A stretch of DNA of 46,928 nucleotides from Phycisphaeraceae bacterium (lineage in GTDB: Bacteria > Planctomycetota > Phycisphaerae > Phycisphaerales > Phycisphaeraceae). The notes under the pieces are model-generated. The model ran no database searches. It had not been told where the DNA came from and saw only the letters and a list, made by a program, of their open reading frames with translations. The first letter of the stretch is position 1. The number at the start of each line of letters is the position of its first letter. Below are positions 8,633 to 18,569 of the stretch, one piece after another. The translations under genes were made by a program, and so were the position numbers. The stretch is taken from the NCBI GenBank assembly GCA_029260655.1, contig JAJDCU010000013.1, forward strand, positions 1 to 46,928. Reading direction: 5' to 3'.

Positions 8633-9929
8633 GTACAAATAGATCGTCACCCCAATTCGGAGCATATCCGAACGCCACTGACCGGAGATATTCGCACATC
8701 GATTACTTGTGCGTTGACCGGTTTGGGCATCGGCGCGAGCCAATGGCCGAGCCGGCCGCACGGGATTCCGATGATGAGCGTTCGATGTGGATGAATTGAT
8801 GATCAAGCCGCACGGCGTTCGTAATGCTTGAGCAGACCGCCGAGCCGACTGTGGCAGATAATGCGGGATGCGTCATCGGGATGGCCGGGCTCGTCTATCA
8901 GTTGTAGCCCGTGCAGCGGGACATTACCTAATCCCTGGTGTGGCCGCTGGCTATGGTAGTAGTCGACGTATTCGTTGACCAGATACCAAAGATGTCGTTC
9001 ACCGAAGACGATAAAGTGATCCAGGCACTCGTGCTTGATCGATTGAATCCAGCGTTCGATGTAGGCGTTAAGGTTGGGTGAGTAGGGGGTCAGCTTCTGC
9101 ATCGGAACACCAGCCGACTTGAGAATGGCGTCGAACTGCTTGGTGAACCTCACATCCCGGTCCCGGAACACCATCGTCGGCAACTCGGGCTGCCCCTGGA
9201 AAAAAGCCACCAACTCTCTCGCCCGTTGGCCCATCCAGTCCCGGTCAGCACGGTCGGTGATCCCGGCCACATGCACTCTCCGGCTGCCGATATGGATAAA
9301 CACCAGCACATAGAATCGCCTCATTCCTAGCGGTGTCCAGACACTTTTGGAGAAGAAATCACAGGCCCAGAGCGTCTGGGTATGACGTTCGATGAATTCC
9401 GCCCAGGCCAGGCCCCGGCGGCTGGGTGCTGGCTCGATATCGTTGGCGGCGAGGATGTTTTTAACCGTGCCCCGGCTGATCTTTCGGATGTGAAGTTTAC
9501 GCAGTTCTCCAACTATTCTCGTATAGCCCCACCCGGTCTCGCGAGCGATCCGGATGACCAGCGCTCGGATCTGCTCCGGGGTTCTTCGGCGACGCAGCGG
9601 CCGAGGCTGAATCTGCCCGGATTCCCGGGCCACCCAGCGGGCGAAGGTCCGGGGGTGGACGATGGTGATGAGGTCCTTAATAGAGGCGCCCAAGGGCTTG
9701 CCGAATTTGAGCAGCTTGGCCCGCTCCGCCGGGGTGGTTCGGATATGCTCAGGCAGCCGGGCGCGGAGGACCTCGTTTTCGGCCTTGAGGTACTGGATCT
9801 GTTTGGCCAAATGGCCCCGACTGGCGGTGACCAACAGCAGGAGTAGCGGGTTGATGAAGCGGGTCGGCATGGTTGAGACTTTCACACGTAACTCGATATG
9901 GGCCCGGCAGAAGACAATCTATTTGTACA
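8633..9929. mobile_element. Insertion sequence of about 1.3 kb with 16-bp terminal inverted repeats
   Basis: The left end reads GTACAAATAGATCGTC and the right end, on the other strand, GTACAAATAGATTGTC: 15 of 16 bases match. One transposase gene lies between them on the minus strand. About 165 bases of apparently non-coding sequence separate the left end from the transposase stop codon. The element interrupts an integrase gene. Solo ends of the same family occur near 29811 and 30037. I could not establish a target-site duplication. Confidence 0.8.
8803..9870 (-). CDS. IS transposase with rve-type DDE catalytic core
   Basis: A 355-residue transposase. The N-terminal part is helical with a leucine-rich coil (LAKQIQYLKAENEVLRARL) and a helix-turn-helix region (GWGYTRIVGELRKLHIRKIS). 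The core is an integrase/rve fold with the DDE triad in LWACDFFSKSVW, MVFRDRDVRFTKQFD and SPNLNAYIERWIQSIKHECLD, ending with YYHSQRPHQGLGN, wording shared by IS3- and IS481-like elements. It is a single intact frame, so the element may still be active. The ATG at 9870 is preferred to an in-frame GTG at 9885. Confidence 0.85.
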   Translation of the reverse strand: MPTRFINPLLLLLVTASRGHLAKQIQYLKAENEVLRARLPEHIRTTPAERAKLLKFGKPLGASIKDLITIVHPRTFARWVARESGQIQPRPLRRRRTPEQIRALVIRIARETGWGYTRIVGELRKLHIRKISRGTVKNILAANDIEPAPSRRGLAWAEFIERHTQTLWACDFFSKSVWTPLGMRRFYVLVFIHIGSRRVHVAGITDRADRDWMGQRARELVAFFQGQPELPTMVFRDRDVRFTKQFDAILKSAGVPMQKLTPYSPNLNAYIERWIQSIKHECLDHFIVFGERHLWYLVNEYVDYYHSQRPHQGLGNVPLHGLQLIDEPGHPDDASRIICHSRLGGLLKHYERRAA

Positions 9930-10302
9930 CCGCCATAGTATCCCCAACCACGGAAAAACCGGCGCGTGCCGCCGCCATCTGACCCGCCCTCTCCGAGGTC
10001 GGGACGGCCGGCTTAAGCGGCTAAGGTTGAATCAGAATGTGCGTGTCAGGGTAAAGTGGGGTGACATGCGGTAACCATCAACACACCAAATGCTTACGCG
10101 TTTGATGGCAATTCAGAAACTGACAAAATTGCGGAATTATGCACTTGACAAAACACACCCCTAGCATCTGGCAGGGGGTTTTGTCAAGTGCATAATTCCG
10201 CAAAATTGCCAACAATTAGCCGATTTCAGGCCGAAATCAGCATCTCCAACTCCCCATATGATGCCCCCGCTATTAACCCTTGAAGGGGTCAGAACAAGTG
10301 TG
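9930..10302. other. Accessory spacer with hairpins and repeated TGTCAGGGT word
   Basis: No gene. The word TGTCAGGGT occurs at about 10048 and again at about 10304, flanking the large inverted repeat at 10129-10203. A smaller fold-back (CCATCAA/TTGATGG) lies near 10075-10110. The arrangement looks like the debris of a small palindromic element. Confidence 0.4.
10129..10203. repeat. 26-bp perfect inverted repeat with 23-base loop
   Basis: Bases 10129-10154 are exactly complementary to 10178-10203, and the loop adds CCCCT/AGGGG pairing. As RNA or single-stranded DNA this is a very stable hairpin. No T-tract adjoins it. Its AT-rich stem differs from the surrounding sequence. Confidence 0.85.
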
Positions 10303-10698
10303 TCAGGGTCCGTTGGCTTTACTCTCGATAACCCTAGGCTCGGCACAGAGGTCGACCAATTTGTTCACTTCATTTAGCAGGTCGCTAAGGTCGAACCCGT
10401 TTTTGTCGACCTCGCCGACACGCTTGGCAAGATACTGCAGCTCGCTGTTCTGAAGCTTCACCCGCTCCTGGGCCTCACCCAATCGCTGAGTCATATCGAC
10501 CAACTGTTTATTTTTTTCTTCTATCAGGGTCACATCATTGAACGCCACCAATACACCGCGGGGATGCTGGCCGGGCCCAAGGATAGGCGTAGCATTCACA
10601 ACAAACATTCGTAAACCGTATGACGTACGCAGACGCATCTTCTGGCCACGACACGCACTTCCCGTTGCGGCGCCGGACCATGGCCACGACGCCCCTGG
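10303..10698 (-). pseudogene. Remnant of a PAS-domain sensor protein
   Basis: About 130 codons without a good start read RLRTSYGLRMFVVNATPIL, then GVLVAFNDVTLIEEKNKQL and a coiled coil. This is the second half of a PAS fold followed by the signalling helix that in full-length proteins leads into a kinase or GGDEF domain. The sequence ends in a stop shortly after LQYLAKRVGEVDK, where the output domain should begin. In frame upstream there is a stop before any PAS N-terminus. I read it as a gene fragment left by rearrangement. Confidence 0.6.
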
Positions 10699-10701
10699 CG
10701 G

Positions 10702-13700
10702 TCACCGGAACTGTTCCGTGTCATCCCATAGACCCAGCGGGCTTGTCGGGGTATCGCTCCGCAATGACCACGGGGTGTAGCTTTGTTCTAGCCCGGACCT
10801 ATCCGCCTGGCTTTGACGGGGGTCCCACGCGGCCAGCGCGGCTTGGGTGCTGTGGCTAAGGGATGAGCTGGAGCGACGATCGCTTGCTACCTGATCAAGG
10901 GCCGATTCGGGTTGCGGTGCAGATCGGCGTGCCTGAGTAGGCCCACGCAGCCCGTCGGCGGTGAAGGTTACGGTTGAGGCGGTAGGGATGTTTGCCGAGC
11001 GCGTGTCTGAACGGACCTGCACCACGGCTGCCGAGACTTCGACCGGCTCACCGCTCGCGGACTGCTGTAATGCCACCGCCACTTCACCGCTGGTCGGCGG
11101 TGTGCCGACGTTCCAGTTGCCCAGCACCAGGTTTAGGTCTTCGATCCCGACGAACCCATCGCCGGTCGGGTCGGATCGTGTGTCGGCCGAGCCGTCGGTG
11201 TTCCAGTTACTCAGCACCAGATTCAGGTCTTCGATCCCGACGAACCCATCGCCGGTGACATCGCCCACGACCACCGGCGGCGCCAGCGTCGCGTTCCAAT
11301 TACCCAGCACGGCGTTGAGGTCTTCGATCCCGATGAACCCATCGCCCGAGGCATCGCCCTGCGCCAGGTCGCCGATGGCTACCGTCTGATTCCAGTTGCC
11401 TAAGACAAGGTTCAGGTCCTCGATCCCGACGAACCCATCTCCGGTCACGTCTCCGAGCAGGAGCGCAGCACGATCGATTTCCAACAGGTACTCGCCGGTG
11501 CCCGATGGTGCGGTGACCTCGACGGTATACACACCGCCCGCGGTGGCGGTGAAGGTGAGCAAGGCGTTCTTGCCGTCACCCGAGCCGTTATCGTTAAACG
11601 CAACCCCGACGCCGTTGGGGTCAAACACACGGACCGCCGGATTAAGGCTGTTCAACGGCACGCCCAACCCGTCATCGAACGGTGTGTTCGTCGAAAGCGT
11701 GACACGCTCGCCGGCCTGGAGGGTCAGGGTGTAAAGATCCACGTCCTGGATCGGCATCACGCCATCGCCGCCGATCGTTTCGATAGAAAACTGGGGTTGG
11801 AATTGAGAGAATTGGAGCGATTGAATCACCTGACCGGTATCCGGGTCGTAGACGACTGTCGTTCTGAACCGGGCGTCTGAGACGTAGAGCCGTCCGGCGA
11901 CGAACGCCATGCTGCCAAAGAAAGACGTAGAAGCGGGGAAGCTGTTCAGTATTTGGCCGGTCTCGGCATCTACTTCGGAGATCTGGCCGAATTCACCCAC
12001 AAAGATCGACCCGCGTGTGGCGGCTCCGGCGATCGGTGTGCCATCGACATTCAGCGGCTCGGTCGCGACTCGTCTGATCACTTCGCCCGTGGGGATGTCG
12101 AAGAACGCCAGTTCGAGGTTGCCGGTGAGTGAGTTAAAATCCAGGTTGACGCCTTGACCGTGGTAGGTCACAGCGCCGCGTACACTCACGAGCCCTCCGT
12201 CTGCCATGGGTGAAGTCCAACGTATCGTACCGGTGTCCGGGTCTACGGCGATCAGGCCCAGTAACGAATTTGTGCTGACATATAGGTTGTCGCCATCAAA
12301 CGTAAGCCCGGTCACGCTTATAGTAAAGTCATCGGGACTGCCGACGAAGAAGCTGTTGATGACCTCCAATGTAGATGGGTCCAATTCAAAAACCTGGTTG
12401 TTACGCTCAAAGATGCCTGTTGCAAACAGGCGTTCGCCGCCGAGGTTGCGCAGGTACCCCTGCACAGCGTCGGAGCCGTCCAAACTCGTCAGCGTGTTAC
12501 CAGGCGCGTCGTTTAATTCGATGTCAAATGCGGCGCCGCGCAGCACGGTCAATGAATAGTCCTCGGTGCCGGGGGTATGGACGCGTATGTGGTATCGGCC
12601 GGCGGCGGGTGCGGTCAGAGCCTGGATCATGCCGTCAAACCCACCGTCGGTCACACCGGCGGCGACGATCGAGCCCGTCACGGCATCGACTAGTTCAACG
12701 GTGAACAGGCCCGTGCCTTGGTCTATGTCGTTGACGATCACGCTGACGGTTTGATTTTCACCCAGATCGATCGCGTAGGCGTCGACCGGGGGGGCTGGCA
12801 TGCCCGGGTAGGCCAGGCTGAGTGTCACTTCGCTACTGCCGAAGTTTCCTACCATCGCCGAAGGTGTCACGGTAAAGGATATCGTCCCGTTGGCGGCCAT
12901 TGATTGCAGGTCTGCCTGGGGGATGGTCAGCTCGGTGGTGACGAAGGTATTCTCACCGCCATCGGCTTGGAACACATCGGCACTGAAAACACTCTCGCCG
13001 CTGATCGTAATAAACTCATCGGGGTCGTTCAGATCACCCTTGGCGGTGATCGTGAGTGTGCCGTCGCCGGTCGGTGTGGTCATGTTGACGAAGTTGAATG
13101 TGGTATTCAACTGTGAATGCAACCGGTTTAATCTGGTTATGGTAGTGATCGGCTGGCCGGTCCCCAAGATGTTTGCGACGTCTATGCCCGGCGCGTAACC
13201 GCCGATGAACAGCGAAGTGAGGTCGTGTGCGGTGCCCGCGGGGTCGGTGACTTGCGCGAGTTGGGATTCAAGCTCGGTGTTTAGATAGATATCCAGGTCG
13301 TACTCGGTCATGTTGTCGGCATCGACGACAAGCTCGATGATGTCGTCGGGCCCGGCGTGGGTATATCGAAGCACGATCGGCTCACCCGGCGCGGGCTCGG
13401 CGATCAAGCCAGCGGGCCCGGTCAGTGTGGGGTTGAGCCCGCCATATTGAGTGGTCAGGACAACGGTCATGCTCTGTCCGGTTTGCAGGTTGACGGTGAA
13501 CGTGTCTGTATCGAATTCGTCGGTGATGAAGCCGATGTTGTTCAGGCTCTGCATCGCCAGGGAACCGAGCGGCGCGATCTGCGTCGGCGTGAAGATCGGG
13601 ACCGGGGCCACGTTGTCGACTTTGAAGTTGAGATTGAAGTTGCCGCCGGCGACACCGTTGCCGGAAACATTGGTAGGGATCGGCCAAACCGGGGTTTCGC

Positions 13701-16700
13701 CATCAAGGCGGTTGCCAGCCAGATCGCGGAACGCGGAAGTATTACTGAAGAGTGTCAGGCCATAGTCCCCCTCCTGTTCCACTTGGAATCCAAGGGTCAG
13801 CGTCGATGTGGCCGGATCGTACTCGAACACATCAAATAAAATGTCCTGCCCGTTGGAGCCCCCGCCAAATAGGTCGACATCGAACTCGTTAAGTGAGCTT
13901 GTCTTCAGTTCCTCGTCAAAGACAATGGTGAGGATGACTCCGCCGGGTACTAACGTATCACCATCCTGCATCGAGGAGCTGATCACACGCGGCGCAATCG
14001 AGTCGATAAAGTTTTGTTGCGCGTAAGGTTGAATCGCCGTGCCCGCGAGGCTCAGCAATGCACCGCCGGCGATGGTGATGTCGTACGTCCCTTCCCCCAG
14101 CCCGGTCGGCAGGTCAAACAACAGCGAGGTTGCACTCGTGGCTGTGACCGCCACCGCCGGGACCCCGTTGACCATCAGGTCGGCGGCATCCAACGTATCC
14201 AGCCTGACGGGCAAGGAAAGATGAACGGTCAACTGAGTAGGCTCTGAGGTGAGAACCCTACCGTCTGTAATAGTCGTTACGACGACATCGAAAGGCGATG
14301 CGCCGGCGGAGCGCCCGGCCGTGTGGAGGATATACCCGCCCCTGGTATTGTTTTGCGACAGCACACGGACGGTGTATTCCCCTGTTTCGGTCGCGGTGTG
14401 ACTAAGCAGCGCGTTTAGACCGTTGCCGCCGGAACCCGACTCGATCAGTAAAAACCCGTCGGGGCCCTTGAGTTCAAGGAAGGTGTCCAGCGTGTTGAGG
14501 GGATTGGGCAGGGTGGAGCCGGGCGTGGTGGTCCATAGTGCCAGGTTATCGCCGGCGTTGGCATAGAAGGTGTACGTGTCGATGTCTGATGAACTGGTGC
14601 CGATCGCCCCGACGGTGGCGATGCTTGATCCCAGATCGATCTCGGTGAACGAAGATGTGGGCTCGGGGCTAAAGCCTGCGCCTTGTGTCGCGACTAGCGT
14701 GTAGAGCCCGGAGACCTCCGCGATACGGACGAAGTAGTTGCCGGTCGAGGGCGCGATAAATCCACTGATCAGACCCGCTGCATCTTTCCACGAACCACCG
14801 CCATTGGCTAAGAGCTCACCGGCCGGGCCGAGCAACTGGATCGCTTGTGGATCGGTGCCGCCGGCCAGCGACAGGCTCAGCTCGTCTGCGGCGGCCAGTG
14901 AAATCTTATACACGTCGGCCGTCGCGACACCCTCACCTTGACCTTGCACCACGGCCTGCAGAATCCCACTTTCCAGCGGGACCAGTGCCGGGTTCAGATC
15001 TTCCGCCGAGGCCGTGTCGTCGTTGGTCGATTGGCCTTGCGCCTCTTGTTCTGAAAGCCTATTAATGAGCAATTTCAACTTGTAGGTCTGCTGTGTGCTT
15101 GGAATCCATCCTAGGTCCACATCATTGGTGTGCACGAGGACCGTGTACGTGCCCGAGGTGGTGATGAGCGTCGGCGGGAACAGGTACCCGCTTGATGCAT
15201 CTGTTGAAGCGACCACCTGCCCGCCGGGGTCGAGCAGTTGCAGTTGCATATCGTTGATGAAGATGCCCTGACTGAAATCGACCTCAAGCGAAACGATCTG
15301 TCCGGCATTCAGGCCGACGGTATACCGGTCGTTATCACCATCGAAATCTGCGGTGTTGAAGACCTGGCCCAGATAAGTAAAGCTGCCGTCCACACCCACG
15401 GGATTGATCACGATCGGCGTCGTGTCCGTTGGCTGTTCGTCGACGTAGAAGCTGACGATAAAGTCGCCGTCCTCTACGCCGTTACCGCTGGGTGCGGCGT
15501 CCGGGAGGCGGGCTTCGCCGTCGATCACATTGCCGGCCAGATCCCTGGGGAATGACTGGCCCTGCCCGTTTGCGGCGAAGTCTTTGAAGGTGAATTCATA
15601 TACCCCCTCGGACAGCCCCGTGTAGGTCGCGGTCAGCACTTGGGTGGCCACGTCGTAGTTCACCGAGGTTTCGACCGCACCGTTGTCGACGATAGAATGC
15701 GCCCCGGTGCCCAACAGAAAGCCGAACATCGGCTCGCTGAATTCCAGGGTAATCGTGACTTCGTCATCGACCACGATATCGCCGTGATTAATCGAGGACT
15801 CGATGATGTTCGGCGGCGTTGTGTCGATCTGAAACGTAACTTCGAAAGGCTGGCTCAGGTCGCCGTGCATGTTCGTGAATGCACCGCCGGCTAGGTTGTA
15901 GGTATTGTTCCCTTCCACATAGTCTGCCACCAGGGTCGTAAAAAAGTAGGCGTTGGGGATACTGCTCCATACGCCTACCGATGTCGCGGCGGACCCGTTA
16001 ATAGTGAAAACCGAGGGGTTCAGAGGCTCGGAGGAAACGGTCTCGTTGAACGTCAGAACGATAAATGAGGGTTGAAAATCTACCAGCCGACCTTCCGGGA
16101 ACGACGAGTCGCTCACAAAAAAGGCGTGCAGCGGGTCGCCCGTGTAGCCGGACACGTTCAGGTCGAAGTTGCCGGTGCTGCCCCCGGCACCCTCAAGCAG
16201 AACGGTGTAGGTCCCGGTGGCTGCGGCGGTGTGCGAAAGGTCCGCGTTCGAGCCGTCCGGGGCGCTGTTATCGTCCGAGGCTACGACCGCGCCGGTAGGA
16301 TCGAGCAGCGTAACGACGGGGTCCAAGCCATTTCGGCCCGAGAACCATCCCGGAGTTATTGTTCGTATCCGAAGCGCATCGCCGGCCGTGACCGGGACTT
16401 GGAAGTACCCGACGTCCGTCGGGTCTTTAATCGCGCCCACAACGGTGCCGGTCCGGTCGATCGGCTGGGCCTGGGGCATTGTGTCATTCGATTCGGCTTC
16501 GAGTGTCCCGCCCCGGGTGACGATCAGGTCGTACTCGCCGAGCGCCTGGGTGACGGTAATGTAATACAGGACACTGCTGTCGATGTCCTTGAAGTCGCGG
16601 AGGGCCGCATGCCCTGTGCTTGAGGAGATGCCACCGGGCGTAACGAGTTGGTTATCGTCATCGGTTAGGGTAAACGCGACCGGGTCGCCGTCGGGGTCGA

Positions 16701-18297
16701 TCAGTTCGATGCTCGCGTATTCGTCGATGGCGAGGCCGAAGCGGTAGACGTCCGGCAGCGGCGAGGGGATCGCTACAGCGCTGCTGTTCTCAAGCACGAT
16801 GTTGTCATAGCCCCGGCCGTCGGATGTCAGCGATAGATTGTCATACTGCTGGAACTTGATCTGGAACCCTGGTCCAAGCGTGAGGCCGGCCGACACGGCT
16901 ATGTCCGTGAGGTCAATCGTGACGTCCTGCCAAACCCCGGCAGATGTGATGGGTGAATTGAAGATCGTGTGCCAGTTCACTCCGTCGTCACTGATCGATA
17001 CACCGTCCCCATCCGCGCTGCCGGTGAACGTGGCTGGCAAAGGATGATCTTCATCGCTCCACTCGGCGTATGCGAATGAAAGCGAGACGTGGTACACGGG
17101 GTCTAAATCGACGGTCCAGATCGCCTCGTTCCGTGCATTTAATGCAATACTGTCCATCAGCATGGCGTACGACCCGTCATCGGCACCGAAACTGTTAGTA
17201 AACTGGATGCGCCCGTTGCCCGTGCTAGACGAGGACCAACCCGCAGGCAGTGCGCCGGCCTCGAAGGACTCGGACAAGGTCGAGCCTTCAATCGGAACCC
17301 CCGCTAAGGTATGCGGGTCATAGGGGGTTGTTGAACCTCGAAGCACAACTGCATCAGCGCTAAAACCCCGGTTGACAAAGAACGGGTCGAGGTTCTGCCC
17401 CACGAGCGTATCGTTGGTCGGCCCGCCGATCATCTCATGCTCAACGGCCTGGTTAAGCCGTGCGTTGAACGTAACATCCCCGATGCCATCAGTCGAAGCG
17501 AGGCTGAATGAGTAATCACCGGTCAGCAGCGCCTTGTAAGGTTCGTACAAAGTTGCGCTACCGTTGGTGTGAGGCACCGCGTCGAAAATCCGCCGGCCTA
17601 TGGGGTCGACGATTGCCAAATCAACCGAGAGCCCCGCGGTGGTGATAGTCTCAAGTTGCAGAGTCTGGCCGGCCTCAAGGAATACCGAGTACCCCGCGGC
17701 CTCACCGACCGCCGACAGCGTGGCCTGCCCGGTACCTTCGTAAGCGATCAGGCCCGGCGAAGCGACAGGCGTTAAGGCAAGCGGCGTGGTTGGTATCGCA
17801 TAAATAAGCGTAACGTGCATCGACTCCTGGGCCTGGGCAAGATCGACGACCGTGCCCGAGGCGGTGAAGTCAAGGTGCAAGTTGCCGTCGGCCGCCAGCG
17901 TTGCCAGGGTGGCGTCATCAAAAAAAGTAGACTCCGACTGCGGCCCGTATGGCTGCGTCGGGCCATCAAAAAGTAATAAGGAGGCTAAACCCTCGGCGTC
18001 CAGCAAGACGTTCTGATCAGGTTCTTCCAGGTCCCCGAAACCTGTGAGAAAGAGTTGTCCGTTTGTGGCGTCCGGGTCGATCGGGAAATCAAATGACACA
18101 ACATTGGGCGAATAGAGCGTATCAATATCGACCTGGTACTGAAACACATAAGCGTCGGCGCTAAGTAATATCCTGGGCTCAAGCGACTCCAGCCCCGGGA
18201 TAGAAGCAGCCGCTTGCTTTGATTTCTTTATTGGTGCTCGGGATACGCCGCCGGATAAAGAATCCGGTCCCCGTCCCTCTGCTCGCTGTCCCGGCAT
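10702..18297 (-). CDS. Giant secreted LEPR-motif protein with Ig-like domains and dockerin repeats
   Basis: A 2531-residue protein. Near residues 35-45 it carries LESLEPRILLSAD, an N-terminal signature common in very large planctomycete surface proteins. Then follow several pre-peptidase C-terminal-like beta domains (for example VGYFQVPVTAGDALRIRT and DIDTYTFYANAGDNLALWT), two Ig-like domains beginning DTTPPNIIESSINHGD (near residue 822) and SIAPRVISSSMQDGD (near 1432), a PQQ/beta-propeller-like stretch near 1950-2170, and four dockerin-type calcium repeats near 2280-2400 of the form GDVTGDGFVGIEDLNLVLGNWN with small variations. The last 110 residues are Ser/Arg/Gln rich without a membrane anchor. 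It is probably exported and cell-surface or matrix associated; the role (adhesion, polymer binding) is inferred. It is flanked by a gene remnant downstream, so its C-terminus could have been altered by rearrangement. Confidence 0.8.
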   Translation of the reverse strand: MPGQRAEGRGPDSLSGGVSRAPIKKSKQAAASIPGLESLEPRILLSADAYVFQYQVDIDTLYSPNVVSFDFPIDPDATNGQLFLTGFGDLEEPDQNVLLDAEGLASLLLFDGPTQPYGPQSESTFFDDATLATLAADGNLHLDFTASGTVVDLAQAQESMHVTLIYAIPTTPLALTPVASPGLIAYEGTGQATLSAVGEAAGYSVFLEAGQTLQLETITTAGLSVDLAIVDPIGRRIFDAVPHTNGSATLYEPYKALLTGDYSFSLASTDGIGDVTFNARLNQAVEHEMIGGPTNDTLVGQNLDPFFVNRGFSADAVVLRGSTTPYDPHTLAGVPIEGSTLSESFEAGALPAGWSSSSTGNGRIQFTNSFGADDGSYAMLMDSIALNARNEAIWTVDLDPVYHVSLSFAYAEWSDEDHPLPATFTGSADGDGVSISDDGVNWHTIFNSPITSAGVWQDVTIDLTDIAVSAGLTLGPGFQIKFQQYDNLSLTSDGRGYDNIVLENSSAVAIPSPLPDVYRFGLAIDEYASIELIDPDGDPVAFTLTDDDNQLVTPGGISSSTGHAALRDFKDIDSSVLYYITVTQALGEYDLIVTRGGTLEAESNDTMPQAQPIDRTGTVVGAIKDPTDVGYFQVPVTAGDALRIRTITPGWFSGRNGLDPVVTLLDPTGAVVASDDNSAPDGSNADLSHTAAATGTYTVLLEGAGGSTGNFDLNVSGYTGDPLHAFFVSDSSFPEGRLVDFQPSFIVLTFNETVSSEPLNPSVFTINGSAATSVGVWSSIPNAYFFTTLVADYVEGNNTYNLAGGAFTNMHGDLSQPFEVTFQIDTTPPNIIESSINHGDIVVDDEVTITLEFSEPMFGFLLGTGAHSIVDNGAVETSVNYDVATQVLTATYTGLSEGVYEFTFKDFAANGQGQSFPRDLAGNVIDGEARLPDAAPSGNGVEDGDFIVSFYVDEQPTDTTPIVINPVGVDGSFTYLGQVFNTADFDGDNDRYTVGLNAGQIVSLEVDFSQGIFINDMQLQLLDPGGQVVASTDASSGYLFPPTLITTSGTYTVLVHTNDVDLGWIPSTQQTYKLKLLINRLSEQEAQGQSTNDDTASAEDLNPALVPLESGILQAVVQGQGEGVATADVYKISLAAADELSLSLAGGTDPQAIQLLGPAGELLANGGGSWKDAAGLISGFIAPSTGNYFVRIAEVSGLYTLVATQGAGFSPEPTSSFTEIDLGSSIATVGAIGTSSSDIDTYTFYANAGDNLALWTTTPGSTLPNPLNTLDTFLELKGPDGFLLIESGSGGNGLNALLSHTATETGEYTVRVLSQNNTRGGYILHTAGRSAGASPFDVVVTTITDGRVLTSEPTQLTVHLSLPVRLDTLDAADLMVNGVPAVAVTATSATSLLFDLPTGLGEGTYDITIAGGALLSLAGTAIQPYAQQNFIDSIAPRVISSSMQDGDTLVPGGVILTIVFDEELKTSSLNEFDVDLFGGGSNGQDILFDVFEYDPATSTLTLGFQVEQEGDYGLTLFSNTSAFRDLAGNRLDGETPVWPIPTNVSGNGVAGGNFNLNFKVDNVAPVPIFTPTQIAPLGSLAMQSLNNIGFITDEFDTDTFTVNLQTGQSMTVVLTTQYGGLNPTLTGPAGLIAEPAPGEPIVLRYTHAGPDDIIELVVDADNMTEYDLDIYLNTELESQLAQVTDPAGTAHDLTSLFIGGYAPGIDVANILGTGQPITTITRLNRLHSQLNTTFNFVNMTTPTGDGTLTITAKGDLNDPDEFITISGESVFSADVFQADGGENTFVTTELTIPQADLQSMAANGTISFTVTPSAMVGNFGSSEVTLSLAYPGMPAPPVDAYAIDLGENQTVSVIVNDIDQGTGLFTVELVDAVTGSIVAAGVTDGGFDGMIQALTAPAAGRYHIRVHTPGTEDYSLTVLRGAAFDIELNDAPGNTLTSLDGSDAVQGYLRNLGGERLFATGIFERNNQVFELDPSTLEVINSFFVGSPDDFTISVTGLTFDGDNLYVSTNSLLGLIAVDPDTGTIRWTSPMADGGLVSVRGAVTYHGQGVNLDFNSLTGNLELAFFDIPTGEVIRRVATEPLNVDGTPIAGAATRGSIFVGEFGQISEVDAETGQILNSFPASTSFFGSMAFVAGRLYVSDARFRTTVVYDPDTGQVIQSLQFSQFQPQFSIETIGGDGVMPIQDVDLYTLTLQAGERVTLSTNTPFDDGLGVPLNSLNPAVRVFDPNGVGVAFNDNGSGDGKNALLTFTATAGGVYTVEVTAPSGTGEYLLEIDRAALLLGDVTGDGFVGIEDLNLVLGNWNQTVAIGDLAQGDASGDGFIGIEDLNAVLGNWNATLAPPVVVGDVTGDGFVGIEDLNLVLSNWNTDGSADTRSDPTGDGFVGIEDLNLVLGNWNVGTPPTSGEVAVALQQSASGEPVEVSAAVVQVRSDTRSANIPTASTVTFTADGLRGPTQARRSAPQPESALDQVASDRRSSSSLSHSTQAALAAWDPRQSQADRSGLEQSYTPWSLRSDTPTSPLGLWDDTEQFR
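11110..11460 (-). repeat. Four tandem dockerin-coding repeats
   Basis: Four near-identical units lie about 90-120 bases apart, each encoding a calcium-loop D-x-T/S-GDGF-(V/I)-GIEDLN-x-VL-x-NWN. The strong DNA identity points to recent amplification inside the gene. Confidence 0.8.
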
Positions 18298-18569
18298 TAT
18301 CTGTCCCCGATGTGAAGGTAAAGACTTAAGAAATATGGCTCAGATTGTAGCTCAAAGACAGGCAAAACGCCAGCATTTCTCAAAACTTATGCGATAGATG
18401 AAAGCACACCCAACAGGGCGAGTCAGCATTCTCCGCCGTGTCTATGGACTGTTCTTGTCGCCGGCCACAGTATCGGGGGCTGATCAGACAAGCCCATCAA
18501 AATGTGCCCCACTGGGGGCGGGCTCAGAACGACGACTCGGGTCTTGACAAAGCGAGACCTTTCACAAAG
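18298..18569. other. Intergenic region between the giant gene and the ABC operon end
   Basis: About 270 bases without a convincing gene. It should hold the promoter of the giant gene on the minus strand, but I cannot point to clear hexamers, and I see no T-tract terminator for the operon ending at 18570. Confidence 0.4.
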
